Below are positions 43,035-54,925 of a stretch of 64,000 bases of DNA, piece by piece. A program made the translations under genes and the position numbers. Under the pieces are notes generated by a model, which was not told the DNA's origin, searched no databases, and saw only the letters and a list, made by a program, of their open reading frames with translations. The number at the start of each line of letters is the position of its first letter. Position 1 is the stretch's first letter. The stretch lies in the NCBI RefSeq assembly GCF_004364635.1, contig NZ_SOAX01000004.1, positions 1 through 64,000 of the forward strand, read 5' to 3'. Origin of the DNA: Halospina denitrificans. GTDB taxonomy: Bacteria; Pseudomonadota; Gammaproteobacteria; Pseudomonadales; Oleiphilaceae.

Positions 43035-44378
43035 ATGATCAATAAAGTACTGATTGCGAACCGGGGCGAAATCGCCCTGCGCATACTGCGAGCCTGCAAG
43101 GAACTCGACATCCGCACCGTGGCCGTGCACTCCGCGGTCGACCGCGACCTGATGCACGTACGCCTGGCCGACGAGTCCGTCTGTATAGGGCCCAACACCG
43201 CCACGGACAGCTACCTCAACATCCCGGCCATCATCAGCGCGGCCGAGGTTACCGACGCCGATGCCATTCACCCGGGGTACGGTTTCCTCGCGGAAAACGC
43301 CGACTTCGCCGAACAGGTGGAGAAAAGCGGGTTCCGGTATATCGGTCCCTCGGCGGAGACCATCCGCCTGATGGGCAACAAGGTCTCCGCGATCCGCTCC
43401 ATGATCCGCGCTGGCGTGCCCACGGTGCCCGGCTCCAACGGCCCTCTCACCGAGGACGAGGAGCGCACCAAGGCCGTGGCCCGGGAGATCGGCTACCCCG
43501 TGCTCATCAAGGCCGCCTCCGGTGGCGGTGGCCGTGGCATGCAGGTGGTGCACTCCGAACACGCCCTGCTCAAGGGGGTGCACGTCACCCAACGCGAGGC
43601 GCAGGGAGCTTTCGGGGACGAAACCGTCTACCTGGAAAAATACCTCGACCGGCCCCGGCATGTGGAGGTTCAGGTCCTGGCGGATGCCCACGGCAACGTC
43701 ATCCACCTGGGGGACCGGGACTGCTCGCTGCAGCGCCGGCACCAGAAAGTGATGGAAGAGGCGCCGGCACCCAACATCAACCCGGAATCCCGGGAACGCA
43801 CGCTCCAGGCCTGCCTCGCAGCCTGTCGGGAGATCGGCTATGTGGGCGCCGGAACCTTTGAGTTCCTGTACCAGGACGGCGAGTTCTTCTTCATCGAGAT
43901 GAACACCCGGGTCCAGGTGGAGCACCCGGTATCGGAGATGGTCACGGGTGTCGACATTGTGGCGGAACAGATCCGCATCGCCTCCGGCGAGCAGCTGCGC
44001 TACACCCAGGACGATATCGAGATCCGGGGTCATTCCCTGGAATGCCGGATCAACGCCGAGGATCCCAAGACGTTCGCGCCCAGCCCCGGCCGGGTCGAAC
44101 GTTTCCACCCGCCGGGTGGACTCGGGATACGCGTGGACTCGCACCTGTACTCCGGCTACAGCATCCCGCCCTACTATGATTCACTGGTGGGCAAGCTGAT
44201 CACCTTCGGTGAGAGCCGCGATACCTGCCTGGCCCGCATGCACAACGCGCTGGATGAGCTGATCGTGATCGGCATCAAGACCAATTCGGCGCTGCACCAG
44301 CGCCTGATACGGGATGAGGCGTTCAGGAAGGCGGATATCACCATCCACTATCTTGAACACCTGATTCGACGGGACTGA
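43035..44378 (+). CDS. accC: Biotin carboxylase of acetyl-CoA carboxylase
   Basis: 447-residue ATP-grasp enzyme. The N-terminal NRGEIALRI start, glycine-rich loop [11 protein letters not shown] near 158-168, and active-site [18 protein letters not shown] near 288-305 are all present. It carboxylates the biotin on AccB. It follows accB by 17 bases and precedes prmA by 4. Confidence 0.98.
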   Translation: MINKVLIANRGEIALRILRACKELDIRTVAVHSAVDRDLMHVRLADESVCIGPNTATDSYLNIPAIISAAEVTDADAIHPGYGFLAENADFAEQVEKSGFRYIGPSAETIRLMGNKVSAIRSMIRAGVPTVPGSNGPLTEDEERTKAVAREIGYPVLIKAASGGGGRGMQVVHSEHALLKGVHVTQREAQGAFGDETVYLEKYLDRPRHVEVQVLADAHGNVIHLGDRDCSLQRRHQKVMEEAPAPNINPESRERTLQACLAACREIGYVGAGTFEFLYQDGEFFFIEMNTRVQVEHPVSEMVTGVDIVAEQIRIASGEQLRYTQDDIEIRGHSLECRINAEDPKTFAPSPGRVERFHPPGGLGIRVDSHLYSGYSIPPYYDSLVGKLITFGESRDTCLARMHNALDELIVIGIKTNSALHQRLIRDEAFRKADITIHYLEHLIRRD

Positions 44379-44382
44379 GGCG

Positions 44383-45279
44383 ATGCCCTGGGTACAGCTT
44401 CACATCCAATCCGACCGTGAGCACGCCGAGCTGCTTGAGGAGCTTCTCCTTGAAGCCGGCGCCGAGGCGGTCAGCATGGAAGACAGCGAGGATACGCCGC
44501 TGTACGAACCCGAACGCGGCACCACGCCGCTCTGGGACAGCACCCGCGTCACCGGCCTCTTCCAGGGTGAAGCGGACCTGGAAAGCGTGCGCAGCCAGGT
44601 AAGCGAGGCCTGGCACGCCGCCACCCAGACGCATCTTGAGTCTATTGAGACGGAACTGCTGGAGGATCGGGAGTGGGAACGTGCCTGGATGGACGATTTC
44701 CGGCCCGAACGCTTCGGCGACCGCCTCTGGATCTGTCCGAGCTGGCAGGAACCGCCCGACCCCGAAGCGGTAAACCTGGTCCTGGACCCCGGCCTGGCAT
44801 TCGGTTCCGGCACCCACCCGACCACGCGACTGTGCCTGGAGTGGCTTGACCAGGCCGACGTCAGGGGACTGGACCTCATTGATTACGGCTGTGGCTCCGG
44901 AATCCTGGGGCTGGCGGCACTTAAACTCGGCGCCCGCCATATGGTCGGAGTGGACAATGACCCGCAGGCGCTGGATGCCAGCCGTGACAACGCTCAGCGC
45001 AATGGGATCAGCGACGAGGCCCTCGACCTGTACCTGCCGGAGGAGCAGCCGTCACAGGACTGCAGTCTGATGCTTGCCAATATACTGGCCCAGCCCTTAC
45101 TCTCTCTGGCACCGACACTGGCCGCGCAGGTCCGCCCCGGCGGCAGAATTGTTCTTTCGGGCATTCTTTCGACCCAGGCCAATTCGATCAGTGACCGCTA
45201 TGCCCGCTGGTTCAGCATGGAGTCGCCAACGGAGCAGGAAGGCTGGGTCTGCATCACCGGCACACGCTACACGGATTAG
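44383..45279 (+). CDS. prmA: Ribosomal protein L11 methyltransferase
   Basis: 298 residues: an N-terminal substrate-binding domain and a C-terminal class I methyltransferase domain with LDPGLAFGSGTHPTTRLC near 129-146, IDYGCGSGILG near 166-176 and an NILAQPL catalytic-loop segment near 229. It trimethylates lysines of L11. It lies between accC and the DUF3426 gene, a conserved order. Confidence 0.96.
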   Translation: MPWVQLHIQSDREHAELLEELLLEAGAEAVSMEDSEDTPLYEPERGTTPLWDSTRVTGLFQGEADLESVRSQVSEAWHAATQTHLESIETELLEDREWERAWMDDFRPERFGDRLWICPSWQEPPDPEAVNLVLDPGLAFGSGTHPTTRLCLEWLDQADVRGLDLIDYGCGSGILGLAALKLGARHMVGVDNDPQALDASRDNAQRNGISDEALDLYLPEEQPSQDCSLMLANILAQPLLSLAPTLAAQVRPGGRIVLSGILSTQANSISDRYARWFSMESPTEQEGWVCITGTRYTD

Positions 45280-45297
45280 GGTGGAGAAGGCGGCAAC

Positions 45298-46476
45298 ATG
45301 AGCAGCACACCAGATACCCTCACACGCTGCCCTCACTGCGAGACACGATTCCGGGTCACGAAGAAGCAGCTTGCCGCGGCCAGCGGCAAAGTCCGCTGTG
45401 GCCACTGCCTGCGCGTATTCAATGCCATAGAGCATGCCCAGCCGGAAGAACCCGAGACCCAGGAACCCGAGCCTCAGGAACCCGCGCCTCAGCAATCCGA
45501 GACACAGAAACCCGCCCCCCAGGAGCCTGAGGCTCCGGAAACTGAAACGCCGGAAAACGATGAGGACCTGGTCTTTGACGACAACCCGGAGGAGGATGCC
45601 GCCGAAGGCCGGTATGCGGGCCGTAAGCCCCAGTCGGATGAGGACGATTTCAGCGAGGCCCTCCTCGACATGGAGCGGGGTGAAACCCCGGATTTCTATG
45701 ATGCACCCGCCGAGGACGAGGAAGTACTCAAAGAGGATGATGACGACAGCTGGGCAGAATCCCTCCTGCAGGAGGAGGAGCACGAAATGCCCGATCCGAG
45801 TCCGCTCGAGAATGAACGTGCTTCCCTGTCGCAGCAGCCCAAACCCGATCGCATGGTACGGCAACAACCTGAACCATCGACGACGGAAAGCGAGCCCAGC
45901 CCCGAACCAACCCCGGAAAACACAGCGTCAAAGGAGCCCGTCTGGGCCAACCTGAACTCCAGTCCCGTTGCCCCGCCTCGGGTTGACCGAAGCCCGGAGA
46001 GACGACGCTGGTTCTGGGGGCTGACCGCACTGATCGCCGCGGGCCTTCTGGTTTATCAGCTGGGCTGGCAACACTTTGAGCGCCTGGCCCTGTACGAGCC
46101 ATTGCGCCCCTGGGTTGCCAGTGCCTGCAACCTGGCCGGCTGCGAGCTTCCCCCACTGCGCGCGGCGGACAAAATCAAGAGCCGTGAGCTGGTGGTGCGC
46201 AGCCATCCGGATCAGGACAACGCCCTGCTGCTCGAGGTCACCATACTCAACCAGGCCGGGTTCGATCAGCCCTACCCGGCCATTGCCCTGAGCTTCTCCA
46301 ACCTCAACAATGATATCGTCGCCCAGCGTGTCTTCCAGCCGGAGGATTACCTCGGCGATTCGGCACTTGCAGCGCAATCCCTGCCCGCCAACCAGGGTCG
46401 CCGCATCCGGCTTGCCCTGCGCGACCCGGGCAAGGATGCCATCAACTACCGCATCGATTTCCTTCCCTCGCAGTAA
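45298..46476 (+). CDS. Zinc-ribbon and DUF3426 membrane protein
   Basis: 392 residues. An N-terminal zinc ribbon (CPHCETRF near 12-19 and CGHC near 38-41) is followed by an unusual acidic Pro/Glu/Gln-rich low-complexity stretch (about 50-85) built from imperfect PEPQE-like units. More acidic linker follows, then one membrane helix near 240-262, then a C-terminal DUF3426 domain (about 280-392) of extracytoplasmic beta type. The family always sits between prmA and dusB; its function is unknown. Confidence 0.85.
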   Translation: MSSTPDTLTRCPHCETRFRVTKKQLAAASGKVRCGHCLRVFNAIEHAQPEEPETQEPEPQEPAPQQSETQKPAPQEPEAPETETPENDEDLVFDDNPEEDAAEGRYAGRKPQSDEDDFSEALLDMERGETPDFYDAPAEDEEVLKEDDDDSWAESLLQEEEHEMPDPSPLENERASLSQQPKPDRMVRQQPEPSTTESEPSPEPTPENTASKEPVWANLNSSPVAPPRVDRSPERRRWFWGLTALIAAGLLVYQLGWQHFERLALYEPLRPWVASACNLAGCELPPLRAADKIKSRELVVRSHPDQDNALLLEVTILNQAGFDQPYPAIALSFSNLNNDIVAQRVFQPEDYLGDSALAAQSLPANQGRRIRLALRDPGKDAINYRIDFLPSQ

Positions 46477-46653
46477 CAGATGGAACAGACCGGGCTGATA
46501 AGTCAACCGATCTGAGCGAAAAATAATCAATTTTTCCCCTTGGCGCCCCCTTTAACGCCATCCGAGCCCGGAGTATCATTGTTTCCCCCTAGCTGGTTGA
46601 ACTTTGACCAGTCCAGCCGAATCGGCGTGTTACGCCAGCGGTTTCTGCAGGAT

Positions 46654-47664
46654 ATGGATCGCCAGGAGAATGCTGTGGTCGCCATTGGCCCCCATACGCT
46701 ACCCAACAATCTGGTTCTGGCCCCCATGGCGGGCGTTACGGATCGACCTTTCCGGCTGCTATGCCGGGCAATGGGGGCCGGACTGGCCGTCTCCGAAATG
46801 GTGACCTCCGACGCCAGTCTCTGGAATACCCGCAAATCCCGCCTGCGCATGGACCACACCGGCGAGCCCGAACCCATTGCGGTGCAGATTGCCGGCGGAG
46901 ACGCGCCCATGCTGGCGGAAGCCGCCCGCCTCAATGAGGCCCATGGCGCCCGGATCATCGACATCAACATGGGCTGCCCGGCCAAGAAGGTCTGCAACAA
47001 GGCCGCCGGTTCCGCGCTGATGCGCGATGAAGCCCTGGTGCGCGAGATACTGAACGCCGTTACCGCCGCCGTGGACGTGCCCGTCACCCTCAAGATGCGC
47101 ACGGGCTGGGACCGGGAGAACCGCAATGCCGTCGCAATTGCACGCATGGCCGAGGACGCTGGCATCCAGGCGCTGTCCGTCCACGGGCGCACGCGGGCGG
47201 ATGCCTACAAGGGCGAGGCGGAATACGACACCATAGCCCGGGTCAAGGACGCGGTTGATATACCGGTCCTTGCCAACGGCGATGTGAACTCGCCGCGAAA
47301 GGCGCGCCAGGTGCTTGCTGAAACAGGCGCCGACGGCCTGCTGATCGGGCGCGCCGCCCAGGGCCGCCCCTGGCTTTTCAGGCAGATCAACCACTATCTG
47401 GCGACCGGGGACGAGCTTCCCGACCCAACGCTCGACGAAGTGCGTGACATTCTCCTGGGCCATGTTCAGGCCCTTCACGCGTTCTACGGGCACTACATGG
47501 GCGTACGCATTGCGCGCAAGCACGTGGGCTGGTATCTAGAGGAACAGGATCCAACCCGTCTGTTCCGGAAACAGTTCAACCGGGTCGAGGAGGCCGCAAC
47601 CCAGCTGGGCTTTCTCAAAGACTACTTTCAAGGCATTCAGACAGAAGAGGTACGTGTCGCATGA
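46654..47664 (+). CDS. dusB: tRNA-dihydrouridine synthase B
   Basis: 336 residues from ATG 46654, which places the standard [20 protein letters not shown] near the N-terminus; a TTG at 46540 would add 38 residues without homology. FMN-binding TIM barrel with [13 protein letters not shown] (catalytic Cys) near 107-119 and VHGRTR near 178. It reduces uridine 17 in tRNA. The stop overlaps fis, the classical dusB-fis operon. The 177 bases before it show no certain promoter. Confidence 0.95.
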   Translation: MDRQENAVVAIGPHTLPNNLVLAPMAGVTDRPFRLLCRAMGAGLAVSEMVTSDASLWNTRKSRLRMDHTGEPEPIAVQIAGGDAPMLAEAARLNEAHGARIIDINMGCPAKKVCNKAAGSALMRDEALVREILNAVTAAVDVPVTLKMRTGWDRENRNAVAIARMAEDAGIQALSVHGRTRADAYKGEAEYDTIARVKDAVDIPVLANGDVNSPRKARQVLAETGADGLLIGRAAQGRPWLFRQINHYLATGDELPDPTLDEVRDILLGHVQALHAFYGHYMGVRIARKHVGWYLEEQDPTRLFRKQFNRVEEAATQLGFLKDYFQGIQTEEVRVA

Positions 47665-47969
47665 ACACTGAATTCATGGCCGAGGACCAGCAGGCCCGGC
47701 AAACGGATGAGCCCCTGACGACGGCAACAGGTAACGGCCAGACGGTTACGTTGCGCGACAGCGTTGAGCACGCCCTGGAGAACTACTTCTCCCAGCTCGA
47801 CGGCGCACCGGTCACGGATGTCTACCAGCTGGTGCTGTCCGAGGTGGAAGCCCCCCTGCTGGAGAAGGTCATGGAATACACCAGTGACAACCAGACCCGT
47901 GCCTCCGCCATGCTTGGCCTCAACCGGGGAACACTGCGCAAGAAGCTCAAACAGTACGGCCTCCTATAA
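47661..47969 (+). CDS. fis: Nucleoid protein and DNA-binding regulator Fis
   Basis: 102 residues. The N-terminal arm is polar and variable; the C-terminal two thirds match Fis, ending in the helix-turn-helix [20 protein letters not shown]. It bends DNA and activates rRNA and other growth genes. Translation is coupled to dusB by an ATGA overlap. Confidence 0.97.
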   Translation: MNTEFMAEDQQARQTDEPLTTATGNGQTVTLRDSVEHALENYFSQLDGAPVTDVYQLVLSEVEAPLLEKVMEYTSDNQTRASAMLGLNRGTLRKKLKQYGLL

Positions 47970-48017
47970 GGCACTGCGACCAACTACGTTTTCACCCGGA
48001 ACCACGACAGGAACATC

Positions 48018-49604
<1,587 letters not shown>

Positions 49605-49612
49605 GGTGTGAC

Positions 49613-50899
49613 ATGCAGATTCTGATCATCGGCGGCGGTGGCCGCGAGCACGCACTGGCCTGGAAGGCGGCTCAGTCAAAGGATGTGGACACCGTCTACG
49701 TGGCTCCTGGCAATGCCGGCACGGCACGGGAACCCGGCGTCGAGAATCTGGATCTGGGCGCCGAGGATATTGATGGACTGGTGCGCTTCGCAGCGGACAA
49801 GCGCATTGACCTGACGATTGTTGGGCCGGAAGCGCCCCTGGTGGCCGGGATTACCAACCGGTTCCGGGAAAAGGACCTGCCCGTCTTTGGCCCGGACCAG
49901 GCCGCTGCCCAGCTTGAGGGCTCCAAGACCTTTGCCAAGGATTTCCTGGCACGCCACAGCATCCCTACCGCCGACTACCGGAGCTTCACGGAGACGGAAG
50001 CTGCTCTTGAGTACGTGCGTGAAAAAGGCGCTCCCATCGTGGTCAAGGCCGATGGCCTGGCCGCCGGCAAGGGTGTAGTTGTGGCCGAGACGCTGGCGAA
50101 AGCCGAGGACGCGGTCCGCAACATGCTCTATGGCAACCTCTTCGGGAACGCGGGCCACAGCGTGGTCATCGAGGAATGCCTCCAGGGCGAGGAAGCCAGC
50201 TTTATTGCCATGGTGGATGGCAGCAACATCCTGCCGCTGGCCAGCAGCCAGGACCACAAGCGCGCCGGCGACGGCGACACCGGCAGCAATACCGGCGGCA
50301 TGGGCGCCTACTCCCCGGCGCCGGTGGTCACCCCTGAGGTGCACGAGCGCATCATGCGGGAGGTCATTGAGCCCACCGTCGAAGGCATGGCCGACGAGGG
50401 CCACCCCTACACCGGCTTCCTCTACGCAGGATTGATGATCACCCCCAACGGCAGCCCCAAAGTCATCGAATACAACTGCCGTCTGGGTGACCCGGAAACC
50501 CAGCCCATCCTGATGCGTCTCCAGTCGGACCTGGTGCAGCTCTGCCTGGCCGCCACCGAGGGGCAACTTGATCAGCAGGACTCACAGTGGGACGACCGCG
50601 CCGCGCTCGGCGTAGTCATGGCGGCCGGCGGCTATCCGGACAAGTACCGCAAGGGCGACGTCATCCAGGGGCTCGAAGGCCTGGACTCGGACGCCTGCAA
50701 GATCTTCCACGCCGGAACCAGCGAACAGGAGGGCGAGATCGTCACCAGCGGCGGCCGCGTGCTCTGCGCCACGGCACTGGGTAACACGGTTGCGGAAGCC
50801 CAGGCCAGCGCCTACAGGGCCGTTAAGGCGATCCATTGGGACAACGCCTATTACCGTAGCGATATCGGGTTTCGGGCCATCGCACGAGAGCAGGACTGA
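49613..50899 (+). CDS. purD: Phosphoribosylamine-glycine ligase
   Basis: 428 residues from the ATG at 49613, giving [18 protein letters not shown] as expected; an in-frame upstream start lies in the purH-purD gap. ATP-grasp enzyme with [11 protein letters not shown] near 143-153 and the [12 protein letters not shown] signature near 286-297. It makes GAR in purine synthesis. The stop is part of a terminator-like hairpin. Confidence 0.97.
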   Translation: MQILIIGGGGREHALAWKAAQSKDVDTVYVAPGNAGTAREPGVENLDLGAEDIDGLVRFAADKRIDLTIVGPEAPLVAGITNRFREKDLPVFGPDQAAAQLEGSKTFAKDFLARHSIPTADYRSFTETEAALEYVREKGAPIVVKADGLAAGKGVVVAETLAKAEDAVRNMLYGNLFGNAGHSVVIEECLQGEEASFIAMVDGSNILPLASSQDHKRAGDGDTGSNTGGMGAYSPAPVVTPEVHERIMREVIEPTVEGMADEGHPYTGFLYAGLMITPNGSPKVIEYNCRLGDPETQPILMRLQSDLVQLCLAATEGQLDQQDSQWDDRAALGVVMAAGGYPDKYRKGDVIQGLEGLDSDACKIFHAGTSEQEGEIVTSGGRVLCATALGNTVAEAQASAYRAVKAIHWDNAYYRSDIGFRAIAREQD

Positions 50900-50916
50900 G
50901 CGGCCGACACCGCTCA
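50897..50916 (+). terminator. Hairpin at the purD end
   Basis: TGAGCGG at 50897-50903 (starting with the purD stop) pairs with CCGCTCA at 50910-50916, followed by GCCTCCTTT. It also touches the stop of the convergent membrane gene and probably ends both. Confidence 0.5.
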
Positions 50917-51348
50917 GCCTCCTTTCGGCCTTCGCGCATCCAGTGGTCTGTAACCGCGCCGCTGCCGAATCCAGTTAATCGATCGAAACACCGCCCCCCG
51001 CGAAATCACCCATCGCTCAAGTCGGTACTTGCCTGGAAAGTTCAGCAGCGTCAGGGACACGAACATGGTGATCAATCCCTGGCCTGGCAGCACCAGCATG
51101 GCAATACCGGCAAGCAGCAGAACAATGCCGAGCAGGTTCTTGAGAACCAGAAGCAGGGTTCCCACCGCCGTGCCGAAACGATACACAAGCGTGGTTTGCC
51201 GTTCAGGATGCGAGAAATAGTCGGACGGAATCCGGATTACCACGATGGGAACCGCAATCAGGGTTCCCACAAAGGTCACCACGGAAACGCCACCAAGCCA
51301 CCAGAGTACGGTGTCGTTGGCCTGGAACCACTCGATCAGGAACGTCAT
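50914..51348 (-). CDS. Small membrane protein of the PGPGW type
   Basis: 144 residues with three membrane helices (about 16-36, 60-80, 82-102). Between and after them lies LVLPGQGLITMFVSLTLLNFPG near 84-105, which resembles the PGPGW motif of PF09656, with Q in place of the second P and no tryptophan at the usual place. The C-terminus is basic. No function is known. It ends on the purD terminator hairpin. Confidence 0.7.
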   Translation of the reverse strand: MTFLIEWFQANDTVLWWLGGVSVVTFVGTLIAVPIVVIRIPSDYFSHPERQTTLVYRFGTAVGTLLLVLKNLLGIVLLLAGIAMLVLPGQGLITMFVSLTLLNFPGKYRLERWVISRGAVFRSINWIRQRRGYRPLDARRPKGG

Positions 51349-51467
51349 GGCAGACGCGACCTCTGCGAAGAATACCGGGCCAGTCTAAACCATATGGATT
51401 ATCGTGAAACCAAGATACAATCCCACCGCAGAGCGCTCTTCCAACTCGCCAGGGATAACGGCAAATC

Positions 51468-52181
51468 ATGCAGGAACACGGATCAACCCTCTCCATGAGG
51501 GTTTACATCGACGACACCCATCACGATCATCAAGCTGAAGAGATCATCGAGTACCGCTGGGACCGCATAATCGGTGCAATGCTGGCTCTGGTGCTGCTCC
51601 TGGCCGGTACTGTCGGCGGCTGGTACCTGATGAGGCCTTCTCCCACACCAGCGCCGCTGTTCACCCCCGTGCCGGTAATCGTACCTGTCGATCGGCCAGA
51701 GCCCGAAAAAGCGGCCGAGGCGGCCCCGCCAACGGTGGTGGCCCTTGAAGAGAGCCCCGGCCACACCGGTGACGACAGCAAGCCAGCTTCCAAAGGAGTG
51801 CAGTCACAGCCTTCGATTGTTGGCGCCACACTCTCGCGGGTACAGATCCTCTCGGAAGCGCTGGTGCGGGCCCGATTGACCCGCGATGTTGTTAACCGGG
51901 AACCCGTGGGCACGGCCTCGGCACTCATTCCCATGAATGCCGGGGGATTGATCCGGGTTTACCTGTTCACTGAAATGGACGGCCTGAAGGGACAGACCAT
52001 CCACCACGACTGGTACCTGAACGACCAGCGCATGGCACGGGTCACGATGCGCCCCCAGGGCGAACGCATCGCCGCCTCGTCCAGCAAATACATCGATCAG
52101 AACATGCGCGGCGCTTGGCGGGTCGAGGTCACCACGGAGCAAGGCGAACCGCTGGCACGGAGTGAGTTTGAGGTTCGTTGA
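51468..52181 (+). CDS. DUF2914 domain protein with one membrane anchor
   Basis: 237 residues: short cytoplasmic part, a membrane helix near 34-54, a Pro-rich linker, and a C-terminal DUF2914 domain (about 130-237) with HHDWYLNDQRMARV near 181-194 and GAWRVEVTTEQGEPLA near 213-228. Domain members are extracytoplasmic beta folds of unknown role, often fused to sensor or envelope proteins. A start at 51495 is possible but lacks a ribosome site. Confidence 0.8.
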   Translation: MQEHGSTLSMRVYIDDTHHDHQAEEIIEYRWDRIIGAMLALVLLLAGTVGGWYLMRPSPTPAPLFTPVPVIVPVDRPEPEKAAEAAPPTVVALEESPGHTGDDSKPASKGVQSQPSIVGATLSRVQILSEALVRARLTRDVVNREPVGTASALIPMNAGGLIRVYLFTEMDGLKGQTIHHDWYLNDQRMARVTMRPQGERIAASSSKYIDQNMRGAWRVEVTTEQGEPLARSEFEVR

Positions 52182-52193
52182 AACGCCTCGAAG

Positions 52194-52916
52194 CTACTCC
52201 GTTGTCGCTTCGACAATGCCCGGTTCGGTGACGACAGGTCTGCCATCCGCCTTACGCTCGCTGTAGCGATCCACCAGGTACCCGGAACGATCCCGCAGCA
52301 GCAGCGTAAACTTCACCAGCTCTTCCATCACGTCCACCACCCGGTCATACAGCGGCGATGGCAGCATACGCCCCGCCTCGTCAAACTCCTGGTAAGCCTT
52401 GGGCACAGAGGACTGGTTCGGGATGGTGATCATGCGCATCCAGCGCCCGAGAATACGCAGGTTGTTCACGGCGTTGAAGGACTGGGACCCTCCGGAGACC
52501 TGCATTACAGCCAGTGTCCGCCCCTGGGTCGGCCGAATGCCGGCAACCGCCAGCGGCAACCAGTCAATCTGCGTCTTCATGATCCCCGTCATGTTGCCGT
52601 GACGTTCCGGGCTGACCCAGACGTGCGCTTCGGACCACTGGGAGAGTTCGCGCAACTCCTGCACCTTCGGATGATCAGCCTCGGCATCGTCCGGGAGCGG
52701 CAGCCCCGAGGGATTGAACATACGGGTCTCGGCACCAAACTCGTGCAGCAGCCGCTGCGCCTCCTCGGCCAGCAAACGGCTGTAGGAGCGCTCGCGCAGC
52801 GAACCATAGAGCAGCAACACCCTTGGCGGATGGGAACTGCCGCTGGCACCGAGTTTGTCCAGCGTGGGATGATCGAGGTAGTTCCGATCAACGTTGTGAA
52901 GTGTTCGATCAGGCAT
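52194..52916 (-). CDS. arsH: Arsenical resistance flavoprotein ArsH
   Basis: 240 residues, flavodoxin-like NADPH:FMN reductase fold with the [15 protein letters not shown] phosphate loop near 34-48 and [13 protein letters not shown] near 102-114. ArsH oxidises trivalent organoarsenicals and reduces quinones/metals. It is last in arsR-arsC-acr3-arsH and overlaps acr3 by 8 bases. Confidence 0.95.
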   Translation of the reverse strand: MPDRTLHNVDRNYLDHPTLDKLGASGSSHPPRVLLLYGSLRERSYSRLLAEEAQRLLHEFGAETRMFNPSGLPLPDDAEADHPKVQELRELSQWSEAHVWVSPERHGNMTGIMKTQIDWLPLAVAGIRPTQGRTLAVMQVSGGSQSFNAVNNLRILGRWMRMITIPNQSSVPKAYQEFDEAGRMLPSPLYDRVVDVMEELVKFTLLLRDRSGYLVDRYSERKADGRPVVTEPGIVEATTE

Positions 52917-53982
52917 TTGTCTCCCCTGGAAAGTATTGCCGCGTGTGGTTCGCGATCTTCACCAGCCCCAGCATCAGCGGCACTTCCACCAGCACGCCGA
53001 CCACCGTCGCCAGGGCCGCACCGGACTGGATTCCGAACAGGGCGATAGCTGCGGCCACCGCAAGCTCAAAGAAATTGCTCGCCCCGATCATGGCGCCCGG
53101 CGCCGCCACACTGTGCGGCACCCGCCAGGCCATGGCCCAGCCGTAGGCAACGGCGAAGATCAGGAAGGTCTGGAGGATCAGCGGCACAGCGATCAGCACA
53201 ATGTGCAGCGGATTCTGCAGGATGACCTCACCCTGGAAGGCAAACAGCAACACCAGGGTCAGAATCAGCCCGATGGGCGTGACCGGCGCGAGACGCTTCA
53301 TGAAGACATTGTCGAAGTAGGCGTTACCGTATCTGGCAATGACCCACCGACGTGTGGCATAACCCGCCGCCAGCGGAATCACGATATAGAGAATCACCGA
53401 TAGTGCGATCGTCTGCCAGGGAACAATCATGTCCGACAGCCCGAGCAGGAACATCACAATGGGCGCGAACGCGAACAGCATGATGATGTCGTTGAGCGAC
53501 ACCTGCACCAGCGTGTAGGCAGCATCGCCCCGGGTCAGGTAACTCCAGACAAAGACCATGGCAGTACAGGGCGCAGCCCCCAGCAGAATCGCGCCGGCCA
53601 GGTACTGACGCGCCAGGCCGGCCTCGATGAGGGGCTCAAAGACCACCAGCAGGAAAAACCACGCAATCACGAACATGGTGAACGGCTTGATCAGCCAGTT
53701 GACCGTGGTGGTGATGACCAATCCCCTGGGCTGGCGCCGCACACCGGCAATAGCGGCGAAGTCGATCTGTACCATCATGGGAAAGATCATGGCCCAGATC
53801 AGCACCGCCACCGGAATCGAGACCTGCGCGTATTCGAAGCGCGACAGCACATCCGGCACCACCGGCAACCATTGCCCCATGGCAATACCAATCACGATCG
53901 CCAGCGCCACCCAGACCGACAGGTAGCGCTCGAAAAGCCCCATACCCTCTCTGATATCCGGATCATCGGTCTTCTGTGTCAC
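52909..53982 (-). CDS. Arsenite efflux transporter of the ACR3 family
   Basis: 357 residues with ten membrane helices. The conserved cysteine of ACR3 lies in [17 protein letters not shown] near 134-150, and the GLSDMI and LAAGYATRR loops are present. It exports arsenite using the proton-motive force from the inner membrane. It overlaps arsC by 4 bases and arsH by 8. It is ACR3, not the unrelated ArsB type. Confidence 0.95.
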   Translation of the reverse strand: MTQKTDDPDIREGMGLFERYLSVWVALAIVIGIAMGQWLPVVPDVLSRFEYAQVSIPVAVLIWAMIFPMMVQIDFAAIAGVRRQPRGLVITTTVNWLIKPFTMFVIAWFFLLVVFEPLIEAGLARQYLAGAILLGAAPCTAMVFVWSYLTRGDAAYTLVQVSLNDIIMLFAFAPIVMFLLGLSDMIVPWQTIALSVILYIVIPLAAGYATRRWVIARYGNAYFDNVFMKRLAPVTPIGLILTLVLLFAFQGEVILQNPLHIVLIAVPLILQTFLIFAVAYGWAMAWRVPHSVAAPGAMIGASNFFELAVAAAIALFGIQSGAALATVVGVLVEVPLMLGLVKIANHTRQYFPGETNA

Positions 53983-54401
53983 ACCTCACCTCCATCAACT
54001 TCCTGCAGGAGTGTCTGCACACGCTGTTCAATATCATCACGCACCCTGCGGAACTCACTCATGACAGTTTCCTCATCGCCCCTGGCGCGCGCCGGGTCAG
54101 GCAGGCCCCAGTGAAGCTTACGCGTACCCGGCGGCAGTATGGGGCACGACTCGTCGGCATCCCCGCAGACCGTCACCACCAGGTCCGCCCACTGGAGTTG
54201 GACGTTGGTCAGCACGGTGGATTGCTGCTGGTAAATGTCCACACCCACCTCGTCCATCACCTTTATGGCACGAGGGTTCTGGCCGTGAGCCTCAAGTCCC
54301 GCCGAGTCCACCGCTACCCGATCACCCCCCAGATGACGCAGGAACCCCTCGGCCATCTGCGACCGGCAGGAGTTGCCCGTACAGAGAAAAAGTATGTTCA
54401 T
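53979..54401 (-). CDS. arsC: Arsenate reductase, low-molecular-weight phosphatase type
   Basis: 140 residues with the P-loop LCTGNSCRSQMAEG near 6-19, the second and third cysteine region CGDADESCP near 81-89 and the DP near the C-terminus (WGLPDPARA). This is the thioredoxin-coupled class that reduces arsenate to arsenite for export. It abuts arsR by one shared base. Confidence 0.94.
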   Translation of the reverse strand: MNILFLCTGNSCRSQMAEGFLRHLGGDRVAVDSAGLEAHGQNPRAIKVMDEVGVDIYQQQSTVLTNVQLQWADLVVTVCGDADESCPILPPGTRKLHWGLPDPARARGDEETVMSEFRRVRDDIEQRVQTLLQEVDGGEV

Positions 54402-54760
54402 CAGACACCCTCGTTGCGTTGAAACGACTGATTTGTGGCCAGGGAGGGACGCTCGGGCATCGCCGCAAGCCGTTCAGTGAGCCCCTCCAGATCCCGCGAA
54501 GCCAGAACGGCTCTCAGCGTATCCCGGGCCCAGTCCGGCAAGTCTTCGCTCAGCCGGTAGTGCACCCACTGCCCCCGGCGTTCGTCCTGGACAATACCCT
54601 GATCCCTCAGCTGCCCCAGGTGCCGGGAAATACGCGGCTGGGACAGACCCAGCGCCTGCACCAGTTCACAGACGCAGAGCCGCCTTTCCTGCTCAAGCAA
54701 CAGAAGGCTGTTAAGACGGGTTGTATCCGAAAGCGCGCGAAAGAACTGCTCAGGTGTCAT
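54401..54760 (-). CDS. arsR: Arsenic-responsive repressor ArsR
   Basis: 119 residues, winged-helix ArsR/SmtB fold. The As(III) site is RLCVCELV near 27-34, the recognition helix LSQPRISRHLGQLRD near 39-53. It represses its own operon until arsenite binds. A palindrome just upstream is its probable operator. Confidence 0.95.
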   Translation of the reverse strand: MTPEQFFRALSDTTRLNSLLLLEQERRLCVCELVQALGLSQPRISRHLGQLRDQGIVQDERRGQWVHYRLSEDLPDWARDTLRAVLASRDLEGLTERLAAMPERPSLATNQSFQRNEGV

Positions 54761-54761
54761 T

Positions 54762-54773
54762 ATATGCGCATAT
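54762..54773. promoter_or_regulatory. ArsR operator candidate
   Basis: ATATGCGCATAT is a perfect 12-base palindrome one base upstream of the arsR start codon. A related ATAT-rich half follows at 54775-54783. Closeness to the start suits a repressor that blocks polymerase; the minus-strand TATATA at 54778-54783 is a possible -10. Confidence 0.5.
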
Positions 54774-54855
54774 CCATATATATTGATTATTAATGATTAC
54801 AGACAATGACCCGGGTTGCAATCAGGAAATATCGCCCATATCACGGATTCCAGTG

Positions 54856-54885
54856 TTGCCCATTGTTTATGTGCCTACTTATACT
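54856..54885 (+). promoter_or_regulatory. Promoter of the cyclopropane synthase-like gene
   Basis: TTGCCC at 54856-54861 and TATACT at 54880-54885 with 18 bases between them, about 40 bases before the ATG. A strong GGGAGG ribosome site is at 54916-54921. Confidence 0.45.
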
Positions 54886-54925
54886 TGAAACAATTGGATT
54901 AATGTCATGATGCTGGGAGGCCGAC

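Noticed and set aside
46540-46653. Extended dusB start at a TTG
   Set aside because: Adds 38 residues with no match to DusB and has no ribosome site; ATG 46654 gives the normal protein.
52188-52213. TCGAAGC/GCTTCGA inverted repeat at the arsH end
   Set aside because: Partly inside the arsH coding end, short stem with a 12-base loop and no T tract, so not called a terminator.
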